Source of the DNA: Cellulomonas shaoxiangyii
Lineage (GTDB): Bacteria; Actinomycetota; Actinomycetes; Actinomycetales; Cellulomonadaceae
Direction: 5' to 3'
Length of the DNA stretch: 64,000 nt
Assembly: GCF_004798685.1 (NCBI RefSeq)
Contig: NZ_CP039291.1
Location: forward strand, 3,100,001 to 3,164,000
The notes beneath the pieces are model-generated. The model saw only the letters and a program-made list of their open reading frames with translations, did not search any database and had not been told where the DNA came from. The translations under genes and the position numbers were made by a program. Shown piece after piece: positions 43,213 to 52,289 of this stretch (position 1 is its first letter; every line of letters starts with the position of its first letter).

Positions 43213-43611
43213 TCACCTCGAGGATGACCCGCCCACTCCCACCACCGCGGCCAGCAGCTCCGCGGTCAGCGGCTCCGCAGCTCCCCCGATCCGCACCCAC
43301 ATACGGGCACCCAGCGCGGCGGCCAGGCCCTGCACCGTCGCCCACAGGGCAAGCACGTCCTCCGGGTCCACCGGCGGGTCGCCGTACACCTCGCCCGCGA
43401 GCTGCGTGAGCGCCCCCTGCGCGTCGGGCTCGAGGGCGATCTGCCAGAAGACCGTGCCACGGCCGGCGTCGAGGACCCCCTCCGGCACGGCGGACACGTC
43501 CACCCCCAACCCGCCCAGGAGCGTGCGGGCGAGCGGCTCGTCGAGCGCGGGCAGGGCACCGGAGAGGAACTCGTCGGGGTGCCCCGCCGCGAGGATGAGC
43601 TCCTCAGCCAC
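43213..43611 (-). CDS. Hypothetical protein
   Basis: 132 residues, acidic, alpha-helical (MAEELILAAGHPDEFLSGAL at the start). It overlaps the upstream gene by 8 nt, so the two form an operon. I recognise no family; small acidic size and pairing would suit an immunity protein or chaperone, but that is a guess. Confidence 0.65.
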   Translation of the reverse strand: MAEELILAAGHPDEFLSGALPALDEPLARTLLGGLGVDVSAVPEGVLDAGRGTVFWQIALEPDAQGALTQLAGEVYGDPPVDPEDVLALWATVQGLAAALGARMWVRIGGAAEPLTAELLAAVVGVGGSSSR

Positions 43612-43921
43612 GGGCGCTCCGGTTCCCCTCGAGCTGCCTGAGGGTCCGCACCACCTTGTCGTGCAGGTGGTCGGGCAGGAACGGGCGGCCGCTGCCCACG
43701 GCCGCCGGGACGCTCCCGTGCGCGAGCGTGATGACGTCGGCCGGGTTCTCGGGCCAGCCGATGTCCATCATCGGCTTGCCGTTGCGTTCGTCCCGCCGGT
43801 CGCCGTTGCGGAAGCAGATCCACGTCGAACCGGGCACCTGCGCGCGCAGGACGTCGGCGACGTGGACGGTCACGAGGTCCCACAAGCGCATGACCGCGTC
43901 GCTCACGGGGGCGCGGGCCAC
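43604..43921 (-). CDS. Hypothetical protein, possibly 5'-truncated
   Basis: 105 residues from a GTG at 43921 without a ribosome-binding site: MRLWDLVTVHVADVLRAQVP and GSTWICFRNGDRRDERNGKP are the most distinctive parts. Just upstream another frame reads a Pro-rich leader (MEAQQDPSPGRPPWAPPP to 44000) that would join it after a one-base shift near 43925, so the gene may be frameshifted. Function unknown. Confidence 0.55.
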   Translation of the reverse strand: MARAPVSDAVMRLWDLVTVHVADVLRAQVPGSTWICFRNGDRRDERNGKPMMDIGWPENPADVITLAHGSVPAAVGSGRPFLPDHLHDKVVRTLRQLEGNRSARG

Positions 43922-44010
43922 CGGGGCGGGGCACGAAGTGCGGGTTCGGCGGCGGCGCCCACGGCGGACGGCCCGGCGACGGGTCCTGCTGCGCCTCCAC
44001 GGCCCGCGCG

Positions 44011-44180
44011 TGTTACCAGACGTTCAGCGCGCGCAGGCTCTCGAGCGTCGGGTCGAGGGACGGCCCACCCGTTGCGGCGACCCACGCGTGGAGCCTGTCA
44101 CGACGGGCGTCCTCCGCCGCCACCCACTCGGCGAACCGGCGCTCGGCCTCCGGCCTCCTCGCGCGTCATCTGCAGGTACA
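44011..44180 (-). pseudogene. Frameshifted small gene fragment
   Basis: One frame reads TVYLQMTREEA; after an extra G the next frame continues EAERRFAEWVAAEDARRDRL and ends TLESLRALNVW-stop. The join makes a sensible helical, charged polypeptide, while neither frame is complete alone. It could be a real frameshift or a sequence error. Confidence 0.4.
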
Positions 44181-44265
44181 CGGTTTGCCTCGCGTGGGTC
44201 GGTGGAGCCGGGTCCTGAACTCCGGTGCCAGGAGCTCGGGCGCTGGAGCGGCGGGCACCGCCGCC

Positions 44266-44586
44266 TCACTCGAGGTCTAGCAAGCCCGCGAGCGCGTAGT
44301 CGATCCGCTGCATCGCCTCGAGCGGAAGGTAGCCGACCACGTCCCCCAGACGTGCCTGCGGGTCGACGGCAGTGACCGCGTCGCACAGCGCGAGCGTCTC
44401 CCCGTGTCCCGGGATCTCGATCGCGGGCCGGAACACGAACGGGCGCGCCCGGGTGGAGGTCGGGACGACCAGCCAGGTGCTCAGGTGATCGAACCGGGAC
44501 GCGAGAACGACGACGGCGAAGCGAGGGCCGGCCTGTTCGTGCCCACGGGTGTCTGCGGCCTTCAGCCGGTAGACGTCGGCGCGCAT
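44266..44586 (-). CDS. mazF: MazF/PemK-type toxin
   Basis: A 106-residue putative mRNA interferase. GPRFAVVVLASRFDHLSTWL, VVPTSTRARPFVFRPAIEI and LALCDAVTAVDPQARLGDVV follow the MazF/PemK beta-barrel pattern. Its ATG shares one base with the stop of the antitoxin gene upstream. Confidence 0.85.
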   Translation of the reverse strand: MRADVYRLKAADTRGHEQAGPRFAVVVLASRFDHLSTWLVVPTSTRARPFVFRPAIEIPGHGETLALCDAVTAVDPQARLGDVVGYLPLEAMQRIDYALAGLLDLE

Positions 44587-44810
44587 CACCCGGCCAGGTC
44601 GGCCAGGATCGAGGCGACCTCGGCGCGGTCCGCTGGATCGGCGGCGGCTGCGCGAGCGTCGATCTCGGCCTGCCGGCGCCACTGCTCGCGACGCAGCAGG
44701 GCGATGCCGTCGCGGATGACCGCCTCGACGGGCTCGCCGCGTTCGGCGCTGAGCTTGTTGAGGTCGTCGCGGGTCGAGGTGCGCACACGAACCGTCGTGG
44801 TGTCCGTCAT
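44586..44810 (-). CDS. Ribbon-helix-helix antitoxin of the MazF pair
   Basis: 74 residues: TTTVRVRTSTRDDLNKLSAE is an Arc/MetJ-type RHH DNA-binding segment, and the acidic C-terminus (ADPADRAEVASILADLAG) should cap the toxin. First gene of the pair; three GTCTA repeats lie upstream at the promoter. Confidence 0.82.
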   Translation of the reverse strand: MTDTTTVRVRTSTRDDLNKLSAERGEPVEAVIRDGIALLRREQWRRQAEIDARAAAADPADRAEVASILADLAG

Positions 44811-44817
44811 CCGACGA

Positions 44818-44847
44818 GTCTACATTGCGTCTACATCTATGGTCTAT
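44818..44847 (-). promoter_or_regulatory. Promoter/operator of the MazF toxin-antitoxin pair
   Basis: Read on the plus strand, GTCTACA recurs at 44818 and 44829 (11 bp, about one helical turn), with GTCTAT at 44842. The stretch is AT-rich for this genome. This is what an RHH repressor binding in tandem would use. Confidence 0.45.
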
Positions 44848-44859
44848 CTACCGCGGCGC

Positions 44860-45116
44860 TCATGAGGGACTGCCCCGAGTTCGGTTGACCTGTTCGGTAG
44901 GGGCGTCCATTCCGCTGATGATTCCGGCTGCGAGGGCCTGACCAGAGGACGTCAGCGCGAACGCCGGGCCGCCGGAGTCGCCGTTACCAGCTCGGCCGAT
45001 TCGACGATCGGCCGCGACGTGATCGTCGTCGCCGCGAGAAACCGCACCCTCCGGCGAGCATGCGACCGCGACCGCGCCGAACGCCGTGACGCTGATGGCG
45101 TGGTTGTCGCCCGCGG
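44860..45116 (-). pseudogene. C-terminal fragment of a chymotrypsin-like protease
   Basis: The minus frame contains NGDSGGPAFALTSSGQALAA followed by GIISGMD, the active-site Ser region of secreted S1 proteases. The preceding residues (ISVTAFGAVAVACSPEG) also fit. The His and Asp portions and signal peptide are missing and no proper start exists. A decayed remnant. Confidence 0.5.
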
Positions 45117-45365
45117 TCAGGCGAGCATGGTGCGCGCCCGGCGCACCGCGAGCTCCTCCTCGCACGCCGTCGCCCACTCGCGGCGCGGGCCGCGCATGGT
45201 GGGTGCGGGAGCGAGGAACAGCGCCGTCACGGTGCCGAGGGCGTAGGCCCGGCGCGGCGGGACGTCACGTGCACGTGCCTTCGCGTACGTCTTCCCGAAC
45301 GCGCTCAGGTGCGCCTCGACGAGCACGCTCACGGCCCGACGGGCCGGCGGGAGCAGCGTCGACAT
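45117..45365 (-). CDS. Hypothetical small protein
   Basis: 82 residues, basic and helical, MSTLLPPARRAVSVLVEAHL at the start and EWATACEEELAVRRARTMLA at the end, with one moderately hydrophobic stretch (YALGTVTALFLAPA). GGAGAAG precedes the ATG. No family recognised. Confidence 0.6.
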   Translation of the reverse strand: MSTLLPPARRAVSVLVEAHLSAFGKTYAKARARDVPPRRAYALGTVTALFLAPAPTMRGPRREWATACEEELAVRRARTMLA

Positions 45366-45949
45366 GGTGGTCTTCTCCTCCGTTCCGACTTCTCGACGCC
45401 CCACGGGTGGGTCGGCGGGAGTGTGCCACGCCGACCTGTGCGGAAGGCGATTTCCCGAGGCGCCAGGAGGCTTGCTCGGACCTCTCGGCCCCCGCCTCCT
45501 CCCGGCCGACGGAGTCCCGCGGCAGAACCCGGGCGCGCCGTCCGGGCCGCGTGCGGGGGCTCACGGACGCCGTCGTGCGGCCGAATGGGTCCACTCAGGG
45601 CGCCAGCAGGGGGCTGTATAGACCGGATGCTGGACAGTCGTCCGGTTCATTGTTTTCCACCCGTGCGATGAGAAGTCACCCGTTCGTGGCAAACCGCCGC
45701 GGCCCTGCCGCAAGCCCCGCAGCGCACGCCACCTTGGGCCCCCACCTGCACCGACGCCCCGGAGAGCGCGCCGCTCGGTCAACGGTCAAGGCCACTGCGA
45801 CTGCGCCCGTCACGATCTAGACGGATCTACCCGAACGAGGGCCTTTTGCGTGATTTGCCCGAACGGGCGATATCGGACCGTCTCCGTCACGCATACGTTT
45901 CGGTCAGCCAGGTCAACGGAGACACCGCCACCCACTCGACGGGAGTCCG
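45366..45949. other. 584-bp divergent intergenic region
   Basis: It holds the control region of the exopolysaccharide operon and of the gene at 45117. Visible items are CCCGAACG at 45830 and 45858 (28 bp apart), the second being part of GCCCGAACGGGC (45857-45868), and a minus-strand TATACA at 45615-45620. No coding frame is convincing. Confidence 0.45.
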
Positions 45950-47293
45950 ATGCCCTCGGCCACCTTCCCCATGCTGCCTGCCCTCGACACGAGCGCACTG
46001 ACGTTCGACACCCTGCGGGACGCGTTCCCGCTCGCGCTGGCCGGCCTCGTCGTGTGGGGGCTGTGGCTGTACCGCGTCGTGCTGTCCCGCCTGGCACAGC
46101 CCATCCGGACGGACTTCCGGACGACGACGTCGGTGATCGTCCCGTCGTTCCACGAGGACCCCGACATCCTCATGAGCTGCCTCGAGTCGTGGCGGTCGCA
46201 GGGGCCGACGGAGATCATCGTCGTCCTCGACCTCGCCGACACCGAGGCGTTCGAGCGCATCACCGCCCTCGGCGACCCGCGCGTCACACCCGTTCTGTTC
46301 AAGCACGCCGGCAAGCGCTCGGCGCTGGGCGAGGGCATCCGCCGGGCCCGCAGCGAGCTGCTCGTGCTCACCGACTCCGACACCACGTGGATGCCGGGGC
46401 TGCTCGAGGCCGTGCAGATGCCGTTCGCCGACCCCGAGGTCGGCGGCGTCAGCACGCAGCAGAACGTGTACGACCGGCGCTCGAGCGTGTGGCGTCGCGT
46501 CGCGGACTGGCTGGTCAGCCTGCGCTACTACGACTACGTGCCGGCCATGGGCCGCGCCGGGGCCGTCGCGTGCGTGTCGGGCCGGACGGCCGCGTACCGC
46601 CGCGCCGCGGTCCTGCCGGTGCTGGAGAACCTCGAGGACGAGTTCTTCCTCGGCCGGCGCTGCATCGCCGGTGACGACGGGCGGCTCACCTGGCTGGTGC
46701 TCGCCTCCGGCTACAAGACCGTGCACCAGTCCGCGGCGCGCGCGCTGTCGATGTTCCCGGCGTCGTTCCGCGCGTTCGTCAAGCAGCGCGTGCGCTGGAG
46801 CCGCAACAGCTACCGCTGCTACCTCACCGCCGTCTACAAGGGCTGGCTGTGGCGGGTCCCGTTCGTCACCAAGATCACCGTCCTCCAGATCCTGCTCACG
46901 CCGGTGACCATGGGCATCACGCTCGGGTACATGGTGTTCGCGCGGCTCGAGGCGACGACCTGGGGCATCGTGGCCGTCGTGGCCTGGCTCCTGATCGGCC
47001 GCGGCATCCGCGGGCTCTCCTACCTGCGCCACCACCCGAAGGACATCGTGCTCCTGCCGCTCGTCACGCTCGTCGTCATCTTCATCGCGCTGCCCATCAA
47101 GCTGTACGCGTTCGTCACCATGAACAAGCAGGGCTGGCTCACGCGGCACGCCGACCAGGTCGGCGGCGACGGCCAGACGGCCCGCACGCTGACCCCGCGC
47201 ACGACCACGGTGCAGCCCCCGGCACCGGTGCGGCCGGTCGCCCCGCAGCCCGTCGGCGCGCTCGCGATGCGCCGGTCGGGGGTCTCCGCGTGA
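45950..47293 (+). CDS. Processive GT2 polysaccharide synthase
   Basis: A 447-residue membrane glycosyltransferase. One N-terminal membrane helix precedes a GT-A domain with TSVIVPSFHEDPDILMSCLE, VVLDLAD, the DxD in VLTDSDTTWMPG, and the QxxRW motif in VKQRVRWSRNSY. Three to four membrane helices follow. This D,D,D,QxxRW layout is that of hyaluronan, alginate and cellulose synthases, which polymerise and export a beta-glycan. It is first in an operon with two beta-helix proteins and a nucleotide-sugar dehydrogenase, suggesting a uronic-acid polymer. Its stop overlaps the next start (GTGA). Confidence 0.88.
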   Translation: MPSATFPMLPALDTSALTFDTLRDAFPLALAGLVVWGLWLYRVVLSRLAQPIRTDFRTTTSVIVPSFHEDPDILMSCLESWRSQGPTEIIVVLDLADTEAFERITALGDPRVTPVLFKHAGKRSALGEGIRRARSELLVLTDSDTTWMPGLLEAVQMPFADPEVGGVSTQQNVYDRRSSVWRRVADWLVSLRYYDYVPAMGRAGAVACVSGRTAAYRRAAVLPVLENLEDEFFLGRRCIAGDDGRLTWLVLASGYKTVHQSAARALSMFPASFRAFVKQRVRWSRNSYRCYLTAVYKGWLWRVPFVTKITVLQILLTPVTMGITLGYMVFARLEATTWGIVAVVAWLLIGRGIRGLSYLRHHPKDIVLLPLVTLVVIFIALPIKLYAFVTMNKQGWLTRHADQVGGDGQTARTLTPRTTTVQPPAPVRPVAPQPVGALAMRRSGVSA

Positions 47294-49497
47294 GCGCCGC
47301 CAGGCAGCGCCGCCGCCTGGCCGCCGGCACGCTCGGCGCCGTCCTCGTGACGACGCTCGTCGCCGCCCCGGCCTCCGCTGCTGACGGCGCGACCGCACCG
47401 GCCGACCCGAGGGGTCTCGCGACCGCCGTGGCCGGGATCCTCGTCGGCGCCGGCATCGACCCGTTCGGCACCGGCGAACCGGCCGGGCAGGGGGCCGCCG
47501 TCCTCCCCGCCTCCGCCGCGTCCGAGTCGGCGCCGGCCGACCCCGCACCGTCCGGGTCGACCCCCGCCGGCGACGCCTCCGCCGCCACGACGAGCGCGCC
47601 GGCGACCGCGCCCACGGGCGCGGACACCACCGACGAGCTCGACACCGAGGACGTCGACGCGTCGGCCGGCGGTCGTCCCTACCCGGGCGACGTGACGACC
47701 GAGCCGGTGCTGGTCGCGGACGAGGACGACCGTCTCGACGAGATCCGCACCGTCGCGTCGATGGTCCGCTGGCGCCAGCTCGAGATGGACGCGCCGTACC
47801 GCCTGACCAGCGGCTCCACCTACACGCTCGTGCTGACCAAGCGCGAGGCCCCCTACACCGTCACCGACCTGCTGGCGCTCGCGCCGCAGACGTTCGTGCG
47901 TCAGCCCGACGGCGCGTTCCTGCTGAGCGAGAACGTCGTCGTCCAGCCGGGCGCGACGCTCGAGCTCAGCGGCGCCGGCGGCCTGACCGTGCGGCTCGCG
48001 AGCGACTCCGAGCGGTTCGTCTCGATCGTCAACTACGGCGGCAAGCTCGTGACCGGCGGGACCGCGAACGACCCGGTCGTCATCACGAGCTGGGACCGCA
48101 CGGCGGGTGCGCCGGACCTGCTGACCGACGACGGCCGCGCGTACGTCCGCGCCGTCGGCGGCCAGGTCGACCTGCGGGCCACCGAGTTCCGCGACCTCGG
48201 CTTCTGGAGCGGGCGCACCGGCGGCGTCGCCCTGACCGGCACGGACCGTCCCACCGGGGGTGCGCTCGAGCAGTTCGGGCGCGAGCTGCGCGACGACGTC
48301 TCCGCCATGAAGGGCACCGCCCCGGCGACGGAGCCCGGCGCCCCTCCCACCGACGCTGCCCCTCCCGTCGAGGAGCCGGCCGGCGCCGTGCCGGGCGTGC
48401 TGCCCGCGGGCGAGCTGCCGCTGCCGGAGGTCGACCTGGACGACCCCTCGTACAGCTACGTCGCCGCACGCATCGACGGCGTGACGTTCGACGGCAACGC
48501 GTTCGGCCTGTTCCTGTCGAGCGCGAACGGCGTCGACATCACGGACACGGTCGTGTCCGACAGCCTCGTCGACGGGCTGGTCCTGCACCGCTTCGTCGCG
48601 AACGCAGCGATCAGCGCCACCGAGGTGAGCGGCAACGCGGGCGACGGCATCGTGCTGTCCCGCGCGACCACCGGCATCGTGCTGAGCGAGGTCTCGGCCA
48701 CCGGCAACGGCGACAACGGCATCGAGCTGCGCGGCGAGTCCCTCGCGGACGGCCCGAGCGCCACCGGGTCACCGGTCGGCGACTACGGCAACAACTCGGT
48801 GTCCAACAGCGTGGCGTCGGACAACGCCCGGTACGGCATCGAGGTCGTCGGCGGCCGCAACGTCAGCCTGACGGCGAACGACGTGTCCGGGAACGACATG
48901 GGCATCGTCGTGCGCGACCCGGCCTCCGAGGTCGCGGTCGTCGGCAACCGGCTGCGCGACAACGCACGGCACGGCATCGCGCTGCGCGACGGCGTCCTGT
49001 CCGCGACGGTCAGCGGCAACGTCCTCGACGACGGCTCCAACGGCATCTACCTGCGCGACGCCGTCGCGGACGTGCGCCGCAACACGGTGTCGGGCATGAC
49101 GCTGCACGCCGTGACGCTGGTCGGCGACGTGGGCACGACCGTGGTGACGGAGAACGACCTGGCGGGCCGCGGCCCCAGCGCCGTGGACCGCAAGCGCGTG
49201 ACGGGCACCGAGCTCGAGGTGACCGGCAACGACGAGGGCGGGTGGGCCAGCACGAAGCCGTTCTGGACGGTCGTGCGCAACGCCGCCCAGCCCCTCACCG
49301 TCATGTGGGTGCTGCTGGGGCTCCTGGTGGTCGTGACCGCCGTGCGCGGCGCTGGCCGTCCCCGCACCCGCACCCACCCCTACGCGGAGCAGGCGAGGCT
49401 GTCGACGATCGTCGGCCGGCCCGCCAACGACCTCCCGCTGAGCACGCACGACATGCGGACCCGTCCGCAGGAAGGGGTGCTCGATGCGCCGCGCTGA
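47290..49497 (+). CDS. Secreted right-handed beta-helix protein, membrane anchored
   Basis: 735 residues from a GTG overlapping the synthase stop by 4 nt. Signal peptide (about 1-32), then an Ala/Pro/Thr-rich linker, then PbH1-type repeats (ISATEVSGNAGDGIVLSRAT, NDVSGNDMGIVVRD, RHGIALRDGVLSATVSGNVL). A C-terminal membrane helix (TVMWVLLGLLVVVTAV) anchors it. The fold is shared with polysaccharide lyases and C5-epimerases such as AlgG, so it may modify the polymer made by its neighbour. Activity is inference. Confidence 0.87.
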   Translation: MSAARQRRRLAAGTLGAVLVTTLVAAPASAADGATAPADPRGLATAVAGILVGAGIDPFGTGEPAGQGAAVLPASAASESAPADPAPSGSTPAGDASAATTSAPATAPTGADTTDELDTEDVDASAGGRPYPGDVTTEPVLVADEDDRLDEIRTVASMVRWRQLEMDAPYRLTSGSTYTLVLTKREAPYTVTDLLALAPQTFVRQPDGAFLLSENVVVQPGATLELSGAGGLTVRLASDSERFVSIVNYGGKLVTGGTANDPVVITSWDRTAGAPDLLTDDGRAYVRAVGGQVDLRATEFRDLGFWSGRTGGVALTGTDRPTGGALEQFGRELRDDVSAMKGTAPATEPGAPPTDAAPPVEEPAGAVPGVLPAGELPLPEVDLDDPSYSYVAARIDGVTFDGNAFGLFLSSANGVDITDTVVSDSLVDGLVLHRFVANAAISATEVSGNAGDGIVLSRATTGIVLSEVSATGNGDNGIELRGESLADGPSATGSPVGDYGNNSVSNSVASDNARYGIEVVGGRNVSLTANDVSGNDMGIVVRDPASEVAVVGNRLRDNARHGIALRDGVLSATVSGNVLDDGSNGIYLRDAVADVRRNTVSGMTLHAVTLVGDVGTTVVTENDLAGRGPSAVDRKRVTGTELEVTGNDEGGWASTKPFWTVVRNAAQPLTVMWVLLGLLVVVTAVRGAGRPRTRTHPYAEQARLSTIVGRPANDLPLSTHDMRTRPQEGVLDAPR

Positions 49498-50692
49498 CCT
49501 CCGGAACGGGATCGTCCTGCTCGCCGTCGTCGGCCTCGCCGGCTGCACGGCGCCGGCCGACACCGCGGGGCCGACCTCCTCGCCGACGTCCCGGTGGACG
49601 TCGCCGCCCGTCCCCACGCCCGACCCGCTGCCCACGGGCGACGAGGACGACTCGGACGGCTCGGACGACGGGAAGAAGGACGAGGACAAGGACGACAAGG
49701 ACGACAAGGACAAGGACAAGGAGAAGGACGACGACGCCGGCGCCTCGGCCGCCGGCGCCACCCCGATGCCGTCCTGGATGACCGAGCCCGTCGCGGAGGC
49801 CCCCGAGTGCCCGGCCGTGACCGTGCCGGTCGGCTCCGCCGACGAGCTGCAGGCCGCGCTGGACGACGCCGCACCCGGTGACGTCATCGGCCTGGCCGAC
49901 GGCGTCTACGCCGGCGAGTTCGTCACCGGCGCGTCCGGCACCGCGGACCAGCCGATCGCGCTGTGCGGCGGCCGCGGCGCGGTGCTCGACGGCGGCGGGC
50001 TCAAGGGCGGCTACGCCCTGCACCTGGACGGCGCGCAGCACTGGCTGCTCGACGGCTTCACGGTCCGCAACGCGCAGAAGGCCGTGATGGCCGACGGCAC
50101 CACGGGCACGACGATCTCCCGCCTGCGGGTGCACCACATCGGCGACGAGGCGATCCACCTGCGCCGCTCGAGCACCGACAACCTCGTCACGGGCAACGTC
50201 ATCAGCGACACCGGCCTGCGCAAGCCGAAGTTCGGCGAGGGCGTCTACGTCGGCACCGCGGAGTCCAACTTCTGTGACGTGTCGGACTGCGAGCCCGACC
50301 CCAGCCACCGCAACCGCGTCGTGGCGAACGCGATCTTCGCGACGACGAGCGAGGCGGTCGACGTCAAGGAGGGCACCGACGACGGGCTGATCGCCCGCAA
50401 CCAGCTCGACGGCAGCGCGCTCGCCGGCGACGCCGACTCCTGGGTCGACGTCAAGGGCCGCGGCTGGACGATCGAGGACAACGTCGGCCGGCACTCCACC
50501 GCCGACGGCTTCCAGACCCACGAGATCGTCGACGGCTGGGGCACGGACAACGTGTTCCGCGGCAACAGCGGCGAGCTCGACTCCCCCGAGGGCTTCCTCG
50601 TCGCGCCCCGCCCCGCGCGCGACAACGTCGTGGAGTGCTCCAACACGCTCCTGACCTCCGTCGGTGGCGTGGCCCCCGACGACTGCACCTGA
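49484..50692 (+). CDS. Beta-helix lipoprotein with Lys/Asp-rich spacer
   Basis: 402 residues. A lipobox (VGLAGC) is followed by a striking spacer of Asp/Lys repeats (about residues 50-85, DKDDKDDKDKDKEKDDD) and a parallel beta-helix: DELQAALDDAAPGDVIGLAD, GVYAGEFV, ISRLRVHHIGDEAIHLRRSS. The helix resembles chondroitinase-B/alginate-lyase-like PL6 proteins. It overlaps the upstream gene by 14 nt. A polymer lyase or epimerase is likely but not shown. Confidence 0.85.
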   Translation: MRRADLRNGIVLLAVVGLAGCTAPADTAGPTSSPTSRWTSPPVPTPDPLPTGDEDDSDGSDDGKKDEDKDDKDDKDKDKEKDDDAGASAAGATPMPSWMTEPVAEAPECPAVTVPVGSADELQAALDDAAPGDVIGLADGVYAGEFVTGASGTADQPIALCGGRGAVLDGGGLKGGYALHLDGAQHWLLDGFTVRNAQKAVMADGTTGTTISRLRVHHIGDEAIHLRRSSTDNLVTGNVISDTGLRKPKFGEGVYVGTAESNFCDVSDCEPDPSHRNRVVANAIFATTSEAVDVKEGTDDGLIARNQLDGSALAGDADSWVDVKGRGWTIEDNVGRHSTADGFQTHEIVDGWGTDNVFRGNSGELDSPEGFLVAPRPARDNVVECSNTLLTSVGGVAPDDCT

Positions 50693-50805
50693 CCTGACGC
50701 GGCCCGCCGCCCGGCCGGTCGCACCGCACGTCCCCGTACGCCCCCACCCCCTCTGTCCGGCCCGCGCACCGCCGTGGGCAGGCCCCGCACACCCTGGAGG
50801 ACCCC

Positions 50806-52275
50806 ATGAGTGAGCAGCTGCCCGTCCCCACGAGCGTCGACGGCATCCCGGTCGTCGCCCGTCCCCGCATGACCGTCATCGGCACCGGCTACCTCGGCGC
50901 CACGCACGCGGTCTGCATGGCCGCCCTCGGGTTCGACGTGCTCGGCGTCGACGTCGACGCGGCGAAGATCGCCCGCCTGTCCGCCGGCGAGGTGCCGTTC
51001 TTCGAGCCCGGCCTGCAGGCCATGCTGGTCGACGCGCTCGCGAGCGGCCGGCTGCGGTTCACGCAGGACTACGCCGAGGCCGGCGAGTTCGGCGACGTCC
51101 ACTTCGTCTGCGTCGGCACGCCGCAGCGCAAGGACTCCCAGGCCGCGGACCTGTCGTACGTGTACGCCGCGGTCGACGCCCTCGCACCGCACCTGACGCG
51201 CCGCGCTCTCGTCGTCGGCAAGTCCACCGTGCAGATCGGCACCGCGCAGGCCCTGACCGAGCGTCTGCACGCGACCGCGCCGGCCGGCACGGACATCGAG
51301 CTCGCGTGGAACCCGGAGTTCCTGCGCGAGGGCTACGCCGTGCAGGACACGCTCGCGCCCGACCGCCTCGTGTTCGGCACGACGTCGGCGTGGGCGTCGG
51401 CGCAGCTCGCGGCCGCGTTCCGCCCGGTGCTCGACCGCGGGACGCCGCTGGTGGAGTGCGACCTCGCGACCGCCGAGCTCGTCAAGGTCGCGGCCAACTC
51501 GTTCCTCGCGACGAAGATCTCCTACATCAACGCGATGGCCGAGGTCTGCGAGGTCACCGGCGCCGACGTGAACCTGCTGGCCAAGGCGCTGTCGTTCGAC
51601 GACCGCATCGGCGGCCGGTTCCTCAAGCCGGGCCTCGGCTTCGGCGGCGGCTGCCTGCCCAAGGACATCCGCGCCTTCGCGGCCCGCGCCGAGGAGCTCG
51701 GCGTCGGCCAGGCGGTCGCGTTCCTGCACGAGGTCGACGCGATCAACGTCCGCCGCCGCAAGCGCACGGTCGACCTGGTGCGCGAGCTCGCCGGCGGGTC
51801 CCTCGCGGGCGTCCGCGTCGCCGCGCTCGGCGCCGCGTTCAAGCCGAACTCGGACGACATCCGCGACGCCCCGGCGCTCGACGTGGCGCGCATGCTGCAC
51901 GAGGAGGGGGCGATCGTGCAGGTGTACGACCCCGAGGCGATGGACAACGCGCGCCGCACGTACCCGGAGCTGACCTACGCCGAGAGCATGCCGGCCGCCC
52001 TGCACGGTGCGGACGTCGTGGCGCTGCTCACCGAGTGGTCGCAGTTCCGCACCGCCGACCCGGAGATGATGGGCTGGCTCGTCGCCCACCGCCGCATCGT
52101 CGACGGCCGCCACGCCCTCGACGCCGACGCGTACCGCGCCGCCGGCTGGGACTACCGCGCGCTGGGCCGCCCGCTGCTGCCGCGCACGGTCGAGCTCACC
52201 GCCTCGGCCGCCGACGAGGTCGACCTCGCGACGGCCCTCGCGATCGCCGAGGACGCGCTCGCGGCGACCCGCTGA
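50806..52275 (+). CDS. UDP-glucose/GDP-mannose 6-dehydrogenase
   Basis: A 489-residue NAD-dependent four-electron dehydrogenase that makes a nucleotide-linked uronic acid. MTVIGTGYLGATHAVCMAAL is the NAD fold. The catalytic Cys is in GLGFGGGCLPKDIRAF, the Lys/Asn in LVKVAANSFLATKISYINAM. Whether the substrate is UDP-glucose or GDP-mannose cannot be told by eye. It closes the exopolysaccharide operon and would supply the precursor of the GT2 synthase. GGAGG precedes the ATG. Confidence 0.92.
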   Translation: MSEQLPVPTSVDGIPVVARPRMTVIGTGYLGATHAVCMAALGFDVLGVDVDAAKIARLSAGEVPFFEPGLQAMLVDALASGRLRFTQDYAEAGEFGDVHFVCVGTPQRKDSQAADLSYVYAAVDALAPHLTRRALVVGKSTVQIGTAQALTERLHATAPAGTDIELAWNPEFLREGYAVQDTLAPDRLVFGTTSAWASAQLAAAFRPVLDRGTPLVECDLATAELVKVAANSFLATKISYINAMAEVCEVTGADVNLLAKALSFDDRIGGRFLKPGLGFGGGCLPKDIRAFAARAEELGVGQAVAFLHEVDAINVRRRKRTVDLVRELAGGSLAGVRVAALGAAFKPNSDDIRDAPALDVARMLHEEGAIVQVYDPEAMDNARRTYPELTYAESMPAALHGADVVALLTEWSQFRTADPEMMGWLVAHRRIVDGRHALDADAYRAAGWDYRALGRPLLPRTVELTASAADEVDLATALAIAEDALAATR

Positions 52276-52289
52276 CGAGACCGCACCAC

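Noticed and set aside
47020..48588. Minus-strand open frame of 522 codons
   Set aside because: Shadow of the exopolysaccharide operon; no domain and Arg/Gly-rich composition.
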